64,000 bases of DNA from Leptospira mtsangambouensis (GCF_004770475.1 NZ_RQHK01000017.1:248001-312000); one strand, 5' to 3'. Counted from the first letter of the stretch, positions 34,833 through 44,554 are shown. Notes: generated by a model from the letters alone, not told the origin. Made by a program: numbers and translations.

Positions 34833-34883
34833 ATGCCTGTTTTTGATAAACTAAAATCTAAAGAGGAATTCAGAAACCAGTGA
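34833..34883 (+). CDS. 16-codon ORF upstream of and overlapping the EcsC-like gene
   Basis: ATG at 34833 has a strong Shine-Dalgarno (GGAAAGGA, 6 bases before) and encodes [16 protein letters not shown] before TGA. The TGA overlaps the GTG start of the EcsC-like gene as GTGA. The GTG has no good ribosome-binding site of its own, so the short ORF probably delivers ribosomes to it. It may encode a tiny protein or only serve translational coupling. Confidence 0.45.
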   Translation: MPVFDKLKSKEEFRNQ

Positions 34884-35500
34884 ACGAAACACCATCTCAG
34901 GCCCAATCGGCAGGTTTTTTAGACGGCATAATCGAATTATTTGCCGGCTTAGAGGATTATCGAAGTCCCTACGCACCAACAATCCAGCCTCCTGACGATT
35001 TGATTCGGGAATTGGTCCAAAATGCTTCCTTTAAATCTGGGCTCGTCAGTGCCACTTGCTCTCTTCCACCAGGCCCTTTAGGGATTCTCAGCATCCTTCC
35101 TGAATTACTTTTTATGTATCGAATCCAAGGCCATTTGATTTTGGACATCGCAGCACTTTATGGAAAAGAAGTACAAGTCACAAAAGAACTATTACTCTAT
35201 TGTCTATTCAAACATGGTGGCGCTCATGTATTTCGTAAAATTATCGAAGAATCATCTTTAAAAATTTTAATTCGCCCAACCACCGTTAGAGTATTCCAAA
35301 CCATGTTGGAAAAATTAGGATTACTGATTTCAAAATCCATCATTCGTAAACAATTTGCGCGTTGGATCCCAATTGGTGGTGCAGTGGTTACAGGAACCTT
35401 TGCCTATTATGATACAAAACGTGTTGGCCAAACTGCAATGGATCTTTTTTCCAAAGAAATCCACGCAGAGGAAATCAGAGAGTTATTGGAGTCTCAGTGA
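34880..35500 (+). CDS. EcsC family protein
   Basis: A 206-residue protein related to EcsC, known from Bacillus ABC-exporter operons; its biochemical role is not established. The recognisable core is G-L-V-S-A-T-C-S-L-P-P-G-P-L-G, then I-L-P-E-L-L-F-M-Y-R-I-Q, then I-A-A-L-Y-G-K-E, a membrane-embedded hairpin, followed by I-P-I-G-G-A-V-V-T-G-T-F-A-Y-Y-D-T-K-R-V-G near the end. GTG start within the GTGA overlap of a short upstream ORF; its own stop overlaps the following lipoprotein gene, again by GTGA. No ABC transporter is nearby. Confidence 0.82.
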   Translation: MNETPSQAQSAGFLDGIIELFAGLEDYRSPYAPTIQPPDDLIRELVQNASFKSGLVSATCSLPPGPLGILSILPELLFMYRIQGHLILDIAALYGKEVQVTKELLLYCLFKHGGAHVFRKIIEESSLKILIRPTTVRVFQTMLEKLGLLISKSIIRKQFARWIPIGGAVVTGTFAYYDTKRVGQTAMDLFSKEIHAEEIRELLESQ

Positions 35501-36624
35501 AATTATTTTCTTTTTTAATCTCAATCGTCTTTATTCTTTTCTCTTGCCAATCAAAACATGAATCCTTAGTTTCAGAAATAGAAGATTTAATCTCAAAAGA
35601 AAAATACGAAAAAGCACTGGCTTTATTACAAGATAGGCTTTCTGCCAATCGATCAACATCAGAAATTCTATCCAAAAATAAACCAAACCAACCTAGGTTA
35701 TTTGCTCTTTCCGAAGATAGAACCAAAATTGTTTGGACAGAAAACAAAACTTTATTTTTCAAAGATCTGGTTAATGATAACAGAAATTCAATTGAATTGA
35801 AACTTAGACCAGACTCCATCCAAGTTTCAGCTAATGGAAATTATGTGGCAGTCCAATATCCTCTAAAACAGTATGGTGGTTGTGCTTTGTTTGGATATTC
35901 CACCTCGGATTCTTCACTCGAACATGAATCCATCGTACATATTCCATGTAAAACAGGAATGACAATGACCAATTCTGGTGATTTGTTGTTATATTTTTTT
36001 GAAAATCAACTCTTCGTTGAAAAAACAGGGAATGGTTCTAAACCAGAAAAATTCATTTCGGGGGATTTGTTTCCAACTCCTTACCCAAAATTAAAAACGC
36101 ATTACCATATCACATCTATTGGAAATGAATTTCTCATTTGGTCTGGAATCGGCGGTTCATATAATTTATTCTTTCTAAATATGGAAACGAAAAGAGTCAC
36201 TCTACTTTCAAAGGACATCGTATTACCAAGGTTTTATTATCATAATGGCAATTCAGGATATGTTGTCGGTGGAAAAATTGGTGATCTTTATCTCAAAGAA
36301 GTTGTCTACCACCAAGGGAAAACTCCTTCAATCAATCGAGGAATTCCTATTGTCACTCGCGAAGCATTTTCCTGGCGTCTCAGCGGGAAAGATGAATTTA
36401 TTGCCACCAATCAGAATGACCCCAACCAACCGATGAAATGGAAGGTTTCCGGTAAAAAGGAACATTTTCCATTCTTTATCGAAAGACTTTGGGGTGTGGC
36501 CGGAGACAAAATTATCTACGAAAGTAAACGCGGGGAACTAGTGTTGGACGATCTTAATTTTTCAGCAGAAGATTGGATGATTTACGATTATTTTAAAAAA
36601 GTGAGAAAAATGAATGATGGCTAA
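35497..36624 (+). CDS. Putative lipoprotein, beta-propeller-like
   Basis: A 375-residue lipoprotein starting at GTG; the signal peptide ends F-I-L-F-S-C. A short helical TPR-like segment follows (L-I-S-K-E-K-Y-E-K-A-L-A-L-L). The remainder is made of repeated beta-sheet units with patterns such as L-S-E-D-R-T-K-I-V-W and V-S-A-N-G-N-Y-V-A-V, resembling the blades of WD40/TolB-like propellers. No enzymatic motif is visible. It is coupled to the EcsC-like gene and ends with a 4-base convergent overlap with a small Cys-containing gene. Confidence 0.7.
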   Translation: MKLFSFLISIVFILFSCQSKHESLVSEIEDLISKEKYEKALALLQDRLSANRSTSEILSKNKPNQPRLFALSEDRTKIVWTENKTLFFKDLVNDNRNSIELKLRPDSIQVSANGNYVAVQYPLKQYGGCALFGYSTSDSSLEHESIVHIPCKTGMTMTNSGDLLLYFFENQLFVEKTGNGSKPEKFISGDLFPTPYPKLKTHYHITSIGNEFLIWSGIGGSYNLFFLNMETKRVTLLSKDIVLPRFYYHNGNSGYVVGGKIGDLYLKEVVYHQGKTPSINRGIPIVTREAFSWRLSGKDEFIATNQNDPNQPMKWKVSGKKEHFPFFIERLWGVAGDKIIYESKRGELVLDDLNFSAEDWMIYDYFKKVRKMNDG

Positions 36625-36818
36625 GCTGCCTGTTCTTTTTCCTTTTTAGCCGAGAAAATATCACAAGTTTTGTAAGTATCTGTGATGCAATGGGCCGTCA
36701 GTCTGTCCAAATCCTCTGTTTGTAAACGGTCTTTGGCACTAGGACAAATAGAGAGTCCTTTCGTATACAAAGGGCATTTTACATAAAATTCATTTTTAGG
36801 AAGGGACTTCTGCGCCAT
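36621..36818 (-). CDS. Small four-cysteine protein
   Basis: A 65-residue soluble protein with Cys at F-Y-V-K-C-P-L-Y, S-I-C-P-S, A-H-C-I-T and K-T-C-D-I-F. The arrangement could bind zinc or an iron-sulfur cluster, or sit reduced in the cytoplasm; no family is recognised. The ATG is preferred to a TTG 39 bases upstream. Downstream of the SAHH-like operon in the same direction, 99 bases after its last stop, so it may share that transcript. Confidence 0.6.
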   Translation of the reverse strand: MAQKSLPKNEFYVKCPLYTKGLSICPSAKDRLQTEDLDRLTAHCITDTYKTCDIFSAKKEKEQAA

Positions 36819-36917
36819 AACTCTGAAAATTTTTTGTGGAAAGGAATCCCCTGTCAAATCGATTTTAGTGCCGATCCCAAAATTAAAGATTCAAAAAGTG
36901 AGTGTACCACCCAAAAA

Positions 36918-38057
36918 TTAAAAGTACAAATTTAAGATCGTTGGCGTTTCTACCGATCCCACCTGATCTTCATTGGAAAAGTCGCGAAGATTATACGTTT
37001 TCCCATTCCAATTTTTTCCATATAACTGCCCACCAAGAAACACTTGTACAAGGTCTTGGGCCTTAGTTGATTTTATGTATTTTGCCAAACCTTCTTGTTT
37101 CCATACATTAGAATCTTCTAAATTATAAGATTGCCATTTCATTTCGGGATAAGAAGAGGAAGGTGAAATCAAACCATCAATAGGTTTTCCTACTAGTCGG
37201 TTATAAAGATTCGCATCAAACACTTCTTGCCCAATGAATATTGCAACCTTCCAACCTGGCACAATCCAAACGCGATCTTGAGTAGCCTCGCCAGGAGAAA
37301 GAATAGTTGATTCTTCTTCTGTTAATAAAGTTTTTTTAACAAGAGGTTCCATTAATTTTCCATCAGCGGAAAAAGGAATGGCTACATTATAAAGTGGCCC
37401 TTTGGAATCGAGAACAAGACCACCTTTTACAATCTTTGGGTTTGGTAAAATGATCGTACCAGCTAAGATAGGAACATTGTACTGTTTCGCTAATTCAGAA
37501 AAAGTTCGAACATAAACTTCAGCCATTTTTTCGGCTTTTAAATAAAATAAATCGGAACTTGTAAAATTTTCCCCTTTTGTTTTCAAAGCTAAATCAAAAG
37601 AGTCTGCATTTAAAAATCTGGATTTTTCATCTAAAAACACTAATCCTGTTCCAGTATGTTCAGGAAGAATCACAATCGTTTTACGATCAAAGATTCCAGA
37701 AGATTTACCTTTGTTCAATGTTTCGTCAATTCGTTCACGCCACCATTCTTCTTTTACAAAGTCTTCTGGTTTTAAAACCAGTTGAATTCCGACTAGGTTC
37801 CCGTATTTTCTATCAACACCATTGGTTTGTAGATTTACATCAGTCCAAGTTTTAACAGGTTTTAAAATTTCTTCATCTACTTCAGGTTTATTAAAATTAA
37901 AATCGAATTTAAAATCAAAACTTAAGTCTGGTGTAGGTATATCAAACTTAGGTAAGGCTGTTTGATCATCTTTTAGAATAGATGCAGAGAAAAAACCAAA
38001 ACCAAATAAAACGATAAAAATGAGAATTTTGTATGGTGGAACATATAAATTATGCAT
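36918..38057 (-). CDS. Membrane-anchored nitrilase-fold protein lacking the catalytic cysteine
   Basis: A 379-residue protein with one N-terminal membrane helix (residues about 9-27) and a linker of alternating Asp/Phe. Residues 85-310 match the carbon-nitrogen hydrolase (nitrilase) fold: I-V-I-L-P-E-H-T-G with the catalytic Glu133, [21 protein letters not shown], the Lys region V-K-K-T-L-L near 241-242, and [10 protein letters not shown]. In active enzymes the last motif is I-C-x-D/E; here the position is Gly276 (GGG codon), so amidase or acyltransferase chemistry is unlikely. Last gene of the overlapping SAHH-like operon. Confidence 0.72.
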   Translation of the reverse strand: MHNLYVPPYKILIFIVLFGFGFFSASILKDDQTALPKFDIPTPDLSFDFKFDFNFNKPEVDEEILKPVKTWTDVNLQTNGVDRKYGNLVGIQLVLKPEDFVKEEWWRERIDETLNKGKSSGIFDRKTIVILPEHTGTGLVFLDEKSRFLNADSFDLALKTKGENFTSSDLFYLKAEKMAEVYVRTFSELAKQYNVPILAGTIILPNPKIVKGGLVLDSKGPLYNVAIPFSADGKLMEPLVKKTLLTEEESTILSPGEATQDRVWIVPGWKVAIFIGQEVFDANLYNRLVGKPIDGLISPSSSYPEMKWQSYNLEDSNVWKQEGLAKYIKSTKAQDLVQVFLGGQLYGKNWNGKTYNLRDFSNEDQVGSVETPTILNLYF

Positions 38058-38472
38058 ATTTTTTTAAATAAAGTTGGACTGCATCCAACATATACTCCGA
38101 AAAAAGATTGGTTGGATTAAACTTTGTTATATCAACCCAGTCCATATAGTCATGTTCATCAGATAACTGAATTTTTCCTTCCAATAGTTTGGCAGAATAA
38201 GCAATGATGACACAAGGGAAATTTCCTTCATTTACCCTATGTTTATGTATAAAAATTGGTTCAGGATTTACATCAATTTTAATTTGATCGCCTAATTCTT
38301 CATTTATTTCCCGAAAAATACTTTCGGTCCAATCCGAAAAAAATTCATCTTCATTCATACGGCCACCAGGTAAATCTCCATGGCCAGACTTTCTATCACG
38401 CAGAACTAATAATTGATTTCCATCCCGAAGAAATAACTTTTGAGTAATTTGAAAAAAACCGTGGTTGCTCAC
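38050..38472 (-). CDS. NUDIX hydrolase
   Basis: A 140-residue NUDIX-fold protein that should cleave a nucleoside-diphosphate-linked compound. The NUDIX box is visible as G-G-R-M-N-E-D-E, then R-E-I-N-E-E-L-G-D, but the spacer between the first Glu and the R-E is about three residues longer than the standard x7. GTG is chosen as start because it overlaps the upstream TGA as GTGA and has a GGGGAAAG ribosome-binding site; a TTG 15 bases earlier is the alternative. The stop overlaps the pseudo-nitrilase gene by 8 bases. Confidence 0.85.
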   Translation of the reverse strand: MSNHGFFQITQKLFLRDGNQLLVLRDRKSGHGDLPGGRMNEDEFFSDWTESIFREINEELGDQIKIDVNPEPIFIHKHRVNEGNFPCVIIAYSAKLLEGKIQLSDEHDYMDWVDITKFNPTNLFSEYMLDAVQLYLKKYA

Positions 38473-40919
38473 AAAAACTTTCCCCAAACATTAATTTGGT
38501 GATCAACTGCATATAAATCTGGATTCGGAAGATTTTTAGATTTATAATAATTAACCATTCCTAAAGAAACACTAGCAAGTTGCGAAATGATCGGATCCAT
38601 TGATTCTGTAGGAACACCAAAAAACAAAAAATTCACCGGACTTCCATCGCTAATTAGAAAAACTTCTTTCTCAATTTGTTTTTTATTTATTTTAAATATA
38701 ATTTTAGATCCTAAGTCCATTTGTGTTTGTGGATCCAGAATTCTACCAAAAGAAATCACAAGATCCTCACCACCTAACTTTGGACTATCGGATAAATTCA
38801 ACTCATTGATCCATTTAATAAAATCTGAAAACTCCACTGTTTTTGTGGAACCAGAAGCAATGTACAATTGTTTGTGTTTACTTGTTAAAATCCAAGATTC
38901 CCAAGTTTTTGGCAAAATAATGGATTCACCAGTAACACCAATGATCAAATCAATTTCTGCAAATTCAGAATCGGATACATTGGCAAAATTTGTTTTGCTG
39001 AATCTAGTTTCAGACTCGAACTTTCGATCTACTTCTAAAATGTCCAAATTGGTTTCATGAAGAAATCCGCCAATTAGATACTGTTTTAAAAATCCACCAA
39101 TGTTCCCTTTGGATCCAAGTAAAAGAACCTTCCGTTTAGAAAGTACCTTACCGATTCCGTGCAAAGTATTATCCAATGCATTTAGTATAGAACGAGCCAC
39201 TTCTTTAGATTCTTCTTTGGTTTTTTCATTCGAAATTGCAATGGAAAAAGAAGGTAAAAATAAGTTGGATCTCTCAGCCTTCACTTTCACCAAACGATCA
39301 TATCCGTTTCGTGTATGTTCAACAGTACCGATCACTGCAGTTTTTAAAATTTCTGCAAATGACTTTTCTCGAATGGATCGGTCTTTGATTTCTACCCAAA
39401 ATTCATCTAGTACATCGCCAAATGAACGCCCATCTAATGCACGCTCATTTAACACAGGCGCAACATAACCGCCATCTTCAATTAAAATTATCTTTTCATT
39501 TTTCTCAATTAAGCCTAATAACTTGTTTAAAAAAAGAAAAACTGCCAACTGCCTCATCGCATCAAAAAAACCAAGTTTCGCATCTTCTAATTTATGACGA
39601 AAAGTTGAATGTGTTTCAAAGTCACTATACAACGGAGACACTCCATAATACGGAGTATTGTTTTTTGTGAGTTTGAATTCCAAACCTGCCATAAAGAACG
39701 TTTCTGTAGGAATATCCAATAGAATATCTAAATATACTGGTGGTATATTTCCGCCGTACTTTACAAAGGCGACATCTAACGAACTAACTTTTAGCCTTCT
39801 AAATGTCTCGATTAGTGAAATAATTTCTGATGTAATATGGTGAATTAAAAAAACATGAACACCTTCAAAATTAAACGAATGTCCTTGGGAATTTGCAATT
39901 TCTTCCAACATAGGCATTCGTTTTAAATAGAAGGAAGAGTCGAGTAAGGTTCGTTTTTGATTGATGCTAAAATTTAAAACTCGATCCAAACGGGAAAGAT
40001 CAACATACACTGAAACTTTTCCTATGATGGCTCGAATGGTATTTCCTTCTTTAATTTTTTTCGATGCCGAAGAATCTTCTAATAAAAGGAAAAGTTTTTT
40101 GAGAATGGACAATGAAAAACTGGGATCAGAACTTAAAATCAAATTTCGATACTGCTCTTCCCAATAAAAATTAATGTTTGTTAGTTTTCCAAGAGGCGTT
40201 TTTTCGATTTGAGAAAATACCTTACTAAAATGGCTATTTTCTTCTTCGTAAAAAGTCTCCCCTTTTTGAGCGGCGTTGATCATTCCATTGCTTAATGATT
40301 CACTGATTTTTGAAGCCCCTGCAATATAAGTTCTTGTATGTGCATCACTAATAATTTCATGTTTGATATTTGATAAATTCAAACATCCATCTTCTTGCGT
40401 ATCTATTGTTATGCGAAGAAAAAAGTCCCCAATCCGATATTGACTGGATACTCTTTCCATTAGAATATAATAACCAGAAGAGTGAACAAATTCAGCTTCA
40501 AAAGGAAATAAGAGTGCCACCGAGGAATTTCGATTCGGATCTTCTCCATAAAACTCTGGGTGGATTTTTTTAGCTACCGACTGCTGTTGAAAAGATCCAA
40601 ATACAAAACGTAAATTTTCTTCAAATTGTTCGCGAAACAATACCCAGTCTTTTAAAATCCCGGCTCTAGCAAAAACTTGCACATGTTGGATATGCATATC
40701 CACCAATTCATGATTGATGTTTGGATTTATTTTATAGGTAAAAGACAAATCGCCTGGTAAAGAATGTAATTGGTTACCAATCTCTTCACCTATGGTCCTA
40801 GAAAGAATTGAAAGTCCAAAAAATATCCTTAGGTGGGTTAGATCTATCTCCCAAAGGCCATCTTCTACAGGAACGAGGACAGGACCTAAGGAAGTATGTA
40901 TCTGTTTTTTTTCTGTCAT
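38469..40919 (-). CDS. Large protein with a diverged S-adenosylhomocysteine hydrolase (SAHH)-like domain
   Basis: An 816-residue protein. The first ~330 residues are unrecognised. From there it follows the SAHH order: [10 protein letters not shown] (SAHH M-P-G-L-M), [12 protein letters not shown] then L-I-E-T-F-R-R-L (SAHH L-H-M-T ... L-I-E-T-L), [13 protein letters not shown] (SAHH G-x-x-E-E-T-T-T-G), the segment with T-K corresponding to N-D-S-V-T-K, the NAD loop [12 protein letters not shown], and L-I-I-G-V-T-G-E. Several catalytic positions differ: the second Glu is His and the catalytic Asp after the Lys is not kept. NAD binding is likely; the reaction is unknown. ATG four bases after the dehydrogenase stop. 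Confidence 0.72.
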   Translation of the reverse strand: MTEKKQIHTSLGPVLVPVEDGLWEIDLTHLRIFFGLSILSRTIGEEIGNQLHSLPGDLSFTYKINPNINHELVDMHIQHVQVFARAGILKDWVLFREQFEENLRFVFGSFQQQSVAKKIHPEFYGEDPNRNSSVALLFPFEAEFVHSSGYYILMERVSSQYRIGDFFLRITIDTQEDGCLNLSNIKHEIISDAHTRTYIAGASKISESLSNGMINAAQKGETFYEEENSHFSKVFSQIEKTPLGKLTNINFYWEEQYRNLILSSDPSFSLSILKKLFLLLEDSSASKKIKEGNTIRAIIGKVSVYVDLSRLDRVLNFSINQKRTLLDSSFYLKRMPMLEEIANSQGHSFNFEGVHVFLIHHITSEIISLIETFRRLKVSSLDVAFVKYGGNIPPVYLDILLDIPTETFFMAGLEFKLTKNNTPYYGVSPLYSDFETHSTFRHKLEDAKLGFFDAMRQLAVFLFLNKLLGLIEKNEKIILIEDGGYVAPVLNERALDGRSFGDVLDEFWVEIKDRSIREKSFAEILKTAVIGTVEHTRNGYDRLVKVKAERSNLFLPSFSIAISNEKTKEESKEVARSILNALDNTLHGIGKVLSKRKVLLLGSKGNIGGFLKQYLIGGFLHETNLDILEVDRKFESETRFSKTNFANVSDSEFAEIDLIIGVTGESIILPKTWESWILTSKHKQLYIASGSTKTVEFSDFIKWINELNLSDSPKLGGEDLVISFGRILDPQTQMDLGSKIIFKINKKQIEKEVFLISDGSPVNFLFFGVPTESMDPIISQLASVSLGMVNYYKSKNLPNPDLYAVDHQINVWGKFL

Positions 40920-40923
40920 AAAG

Positions 40924-42366
40924 CTATTTAAAATCGACAACTACCTTAACACTTGATGGATCTTTAGCAGTTGCATATGCCTCTTCCAGTTGGTCTGATG
41001 AAAAACGATGGGAGATTAAATTTGTTTCTAATGCATGTGTGATCTCAGGATTGTCACGAAGAAGCGAAATCGCCATATGAAAATCCCCGCAACGGGAACT
41101 ATGTATTTCTTTTTGATTTGCAAAGAACTTGGCGACCAAACGCGAGTCATCCGACCAATTATCTTCACTTGTTGTATCTACAAGGATTGCTCCACGCGGA
41201 CGGACCAATGAATTTTCATGTTTTGGATTAGGACGAATGGCTAAACTTAGTTCCTCTGGATTAGAAACTACTACCAAATCAAATCGAGGCAATCGATTCG
41301 AAAATAAATCAGAATTTAGAATACTCTCTGCTTCTGAGGCACTTCCTTCGTAGACAGTAAATTGATTCTTTAGATTCTCTTTGATTGATTTGGAAACTCC
41401 GCCAAAAACAAATATGTTTTGGTTTTTACGATTTTCTTTTTTCCAATGAAAGGATACATTTTGTTCTGAATACGGAAGAATCGAAAGTTCATCCACTACA
41501 AGTTCGGTTAAATGGGCAATCCCTGCCATCACTTGGCCATTCGTTGTTTTGAGATGCACTTCGCGTTTTGCAATTTCTAAAGCAGATTCAAATCCTGAAG
41601 TAGTCGAAGTGGTATCATAAACAATATCAAATTGATTTTTAATTTCACTAATATCCGTTTTGCGAAGATCAATCACTTCATCGGCACCCATTGCTTTGGA
41701 TAATGTGACCAAATGATCATGGCGAGTGATCGCCGTTATGCGAAAGTTTAAACGATTCGATTTTCTGTATGAAGCAAGAGCTGCCAAGATCAAACTTCCC
41801 AACCTACGTGGTCCAAGAACAGCCACATGGTCTCCCAATTTGGGAGGGGAAGCAAGGATGGCTTGAAGGGCGGCAGCAAAAGGTTCCATCAGAACGGCGG
41901 CTTTCGGTGAAACACCTTCCAAAGAAATAGCAGCATGTACGGGAGCTAAAATATAAGGGCCAAAGCCACCAGGCAGACGGTCGATCCCTAGGACTCGCCT
42001 TTCGGGAGAATGGGTTGGAATTCCTTCTTTACAAAAAAGATCCAAGTCCTTGTCTCCTCGGGCTTCATAGGTATCGTTAATTTCCACAACAAATTGTTTT
42101 CCTTGGTTGTCACCAAGACCTTCCGCTAGAACTTCATGCCCTATGATTTGGGGGAGTGGGAAAGGTAAAAATCGTCTGTCTATGTCTGTGGAACAAACTC
42201 CACATGAGATCGTTTTAAGAGGAATATAACCAGGTCCTAAATGAAGGTAGGGTTGGCCATTCCGTTTGATTTCCCAACCTTCCGTTTCATTGCCAAAATA
42301 CTCGTATTCAGCTGATTCAAACGAGTCATCGGATGTGTAATCCTTCGCTCGAAATTTTAAGTTCAT
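40924..42366 (-). CDS. Divergent medium-chain (zinc) dehydrogenase-like protein
   Basis: A 480-residue MDR-type protein, about 130 residues longer than usual. The catalytic zinc region has I-S-C-G-V-C-S-T-D-I-D and I-G-H-E-V-L-A-E-G; the four-Cys structural zinc lobe is absent, replaced by a segment E-I-N-D-T-Y-E-A-R-G-D. The Rossmann loop reads V-A-V-L-G-P-R-R-L-G-S, with the second Gly of G-x-G-x-x-G replaced by Arg. The C-terminal third contains a second Rossmann-like stretch (F-V-F-G-G-V-S-K-S, D-L-V-V-V-S-N-P-E-E). Activity is uncertain. The ATG shares one base with the rhomboid stop. Confidence 0.75.
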   Translation of the reverse strand: MNLKFRAKDYTSDDSFESAEYEYFGNETEGWEIKRNGQPYLHLGPGYIPLKTISCGVCSTDIDRRFLPFPLPQIIGHEVLAEGLGDNQGKQFVVEINDTYEARGDKDLDLFCKEGIPTHSPERRVLGIDRLPGGFGPYILAPVHAAISLEGVSPKAAVLMEPFAAALQAILASPPKLGDHVAVLGPRRLGSLILAALASYRKSNRLNFRITAITRHDHLVTLSKAMGADEVIDLRKTDISEIKNQFDIVYDTTSTTSGFESALEIAKREVHLKTTNGQVMAGIAHLTELVVDELSILPYSEQNVSFHWKKENRKNQNIFVFGGVSKSIKENLKNQFTVYEGSASEAESILNSDLFSNRLPRFDLVVVSNPEELSLAIRPNPKHENSLVRPRGAILVDTTSEDNWSDDSRLVAKFFANQKEIHSSRCGDFHMAISLLRDNPEITHALETNLISHRFSSDQLEEAYATAKDPSSVKVVVDFK

Positions 42367-43028
42367 TACCTATTGTTGATAAAAAAAAGAAGAATGATCG
42401 TCAATGTAAAAAAGGTAAAGTTGAGAAGAAAGCCCTGTCTAATTTCTCTCCTTTCTTTATCTCCAAGTAAGTAACTTGTTACAAAGACCGAAAAAAAACC
42501 GCCAAGATGAGCCCAATGTGCTACTTGATCACGAGCGAATAAATTGGTTATATCAGAATAAACCATCATCCAACCAAAAAGAAAAACCGGGAATGGAATG
42601 GATTTTTTTTGGGAGATAGGAAAACGAAAGGGAGATAAGAAAGTGGCAGCAGATGCCAAACCCGAAATCGCACCACTTGCACCAACAATGGGAGTCCTGT
42701 CTCCTAAAATCAGACCCCGAACAGTCGCATCACCTAACACAGACAGTATTCCGGCCATAAAATAAAATAAAAGCCACCTTGCTTTCCCTACTCGATTTTC
42801 AACAACTCGGCCAAGGAGTAATAGAAAAAATAAATTCGAAAGCAAATGTGCCCCTGATCCGTGGAAGAATGTAGATAAAATCCAATTGATTGGTTCAAAT
42901 TCGCCAGGTGTTGCGATAAAATAAACTGAAATCAAATCAGGAAAAAAAATGGATACAGTTGGGTATAACAAAAAAAGAAATAATGAAAATCCAGCTGTGA
43001 GGGGAAATTCCCAAATAAATGATCGCAT
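42366..43028 (-). CDS. Rhomboid family intramembrane serine protease
   Basis: A 220-residue six-helix membrane protease. The catalytic Ser118 lies in G-A-S-G-A-I-S-G and the partner His174 in H-W-A-H-L-G-G-F; the loop-1 W-R motif is not obvious. The N-terminal helix is followed by H-G-S-G-A-H-L-L-S-N-L-F-F, matching the conserved H-x-x-x-N/H-L-x-x-N pattern of helix 2. It cleaves transmembrane segments of unknown partners. It lies two bases after the upstream secreted-protein gene and is overlapped by the dehydrogenase-like gene. Confidence 0.92.
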   Translation of the reverse strand: MRSFIWEFPLTAGFSLFLFLLYPTVSIFFPDLISVYFIATPGEFEPINWILSTFFHGSGAHLLSNLFFLLLLGRVVENRVGKARWLLFYFMAGILSVLGDATVRGLILGDRTPIVGASGAISGLASAATFLSPFRFPISQKKSIPFPVFLFGWMMVYSDITNLFARDQVAHWAHLGGFFSVFVTSYLLGDKERREIRQGFLLNFTFFTLTIILLFFINNR

Positions 43029-43030
43029 AA

Positions 43031-43849
43031 CTATTGAAATGTTGGTGGTTTGGCTTCTTCAGGGTTTCTGAAATAAGCTGGATCAAATCCAGGGATTCCA
43101 GTCGCCAATTCATACAGATCCGGTTGTTTCCAAATCAGTTCATAATAATCCAAAGTTCCGTAGGAATCAAAGTGGCTATCATATAACAATCGTAAGTATT
43201 TTTCACGGTCGTTAAAAATGATTCGGTTGACTTCATGAACCATATTTGCAAAAGTTCTGGTTTCTTTATCAAATTCATCGATTGAATCATGTAATAATCC
43301 AAGAAGGACAATGTACTTTTCTGCTTGTTTCAGCGATTTTAGTGAGTATGCCAATTCTTGGAGTTTCATCAAATACAAATAAGGCCGAATATTTTTTCCT
43401 ACGAGTAATTTCTGTTTTGCAACAGCGATTTCACGGTATCCCAATCTAAGGTATAATTTTGTTTCTGTTTTTTCTTTTCCATTGGCAAGTCTTGCAAGCC
43501 TGCCTAATTCAACTTCTAGTTCTTCGATTTCATCTTCTAATACATAAATATACAGTTGAATGAGTAGACCTTGTGTTCTCCGGAGTTCAGAATAGGAACG
43601 ACCCAAATCCATTTGCAAATGCAGAATTTCTGATTCGATATGGTGTTGTACGCAACGTTTGAAGTATTTTTTTTGGTCGTCCGTTCCGCGATTGCTGATT
43701 GTGGAATTTAAAATGCGTAGAAACTCGTAGTTATCCTTAAGTCCGTAGCTAACACGAATTAACTGAGTTGCCTTGGAACTGGACTGATCCGGTGTCATCT
43801 CTCCAATTACTGTCAGAAAGAGCATTACTATGACCGAAAAAAGTTTCAT
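43031..43849 (-). CDS. Secreted helical hypothetical protein
   Basis: A 272-residue exported protein with a short signal peptide (M-K-L-F-S-V-I-V-M-L-F-L-T-V-I-G). The mature part is mostly alpha-helical, with a charged central helix (E-D-E-I-E-E-L-E-V-E-L-G-R-L) and a C-terminal Pro/Tyr-rich tail (P-G-F-D-P-A-Y-F-R-N-P-E-E). No domain is recognised; helical-hairpin repeats are possible. It is the promoter-proximal gene of the operon containing the rhomboid and SAHH-like genes. Confidence 0.68.
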   Translation of the reverse strand: MKLFSVIVMLFLTVIGEMTPDQSSSKATQLIRVSYGLKDNYEFLRILNSTISNRGTDDQKKYFKRCVQHHIESEILHLQMDLGRSYSELRRTQGLLIQLYIYVLEDEIEELEVELGRLARLANGKEKTETKLYLRLGYREIAVAKQKLLVGKNIRPYLYLMKLQELAYSLKSLKQAEKYIVLLGLLHDSIDEFDKETRTFANMVHEVNRIIFNDREKYLRLLYDSHFDSYGTLDYYELIWKQPDLYELATGIPGFDPAYFRNPEEAKPPTFQ

Positions 43850-43948
43850 CTATGCAAATAGTTTCGGTCGTACGCAGAAAACATTAGCATGATAAAAAAG
43901 AAAAGACATATACGTCTCATATTCTAGTATTATGTCGGAGAAGAATCT

Positions 43949-44554
43949 GTGCAAAAGTTAGGATCACTACCAACTTCCCCTCTGGAAGCCATCGACCTCC
44001 TTAAATCTGAAATGGACCAACCGGTCTGGGAATCACGTCTTTTGGATTTGATGAAATTGGCCGCAGATGGGGATAAAAACATCTGGGCATTGATCTACCA
44101 AATCATTCGGGAAGCCGACTCTGGTCGATTGAGTTGGGGTTATCATAAGTCCTTACTTTCTGGAATGGTGTATCTTCTCTCTTATGTGGGTGATTCCAAA
44201 AGTTATCGAGTACTACTGAATTATGTCAAATCACTCGATCGTGCCATTCCCATAGGTGCGATGGAACTTATCTCTGATTTACTTCCTACTTTTGCTGAAC
44301 TTGACGTTCGAGAATTGTTTAGCATCGCCTCCAATTCTGATGAGTTAAAATCAGCATTTGGTGTTCTTGCATTATGCAAACTCAATTTGGAAAACAGACT
44401 TTCCGATGATGAAAAAGAAAAACTAAAAGAGTTTTTATCTACATACAAAAATTATAAATACTACCTCACTGATACAATCGAATTAACGTTAGAACAATTA
44501 AATGAAACGGATGCGAGCGATATGTTGACGGAGTTAGATGGAATCTTTCAATGA
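43949..44554 (+). CDS. Hypothetical protein with HEAT-like helical repeats
   Basis: A 201-residue soluble protein starting at GTG with GGAG 9 bases upstream. It is composed of helical pairs such as L-L-D-L-M-K-L-A-A-D-G-D-K-N, V-Y-L-L-S-Y-V-G-D-S-K-S-Y-R-V-L-L-N-Y and A-M-E-L-I-S-D-L-L-P-T-F, consistent with HEAT/armadillo-like repeats. No catalytic motif is present. The stop overlaps the alcohol dehydrogenase start by ATGA. Confidence 0.68.
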   Translation: MQKLGSLPTSPLEAIDLLKSEMDQPVWESRLLDLMKLAADGDKNIWALIYQIIREADSGRLSWGYHKSLLSGMVYLLSYVGDSKSYRVLLNYVKSLDRAIPIGAMELISDLLPTFAELDVRELFSIASNSDELKSAFGVLALCKLNLENRLSDDEKEKLKEFLSTYKNYKYYLTDTIELTLEQLNETDASDMLTELDGIFQ

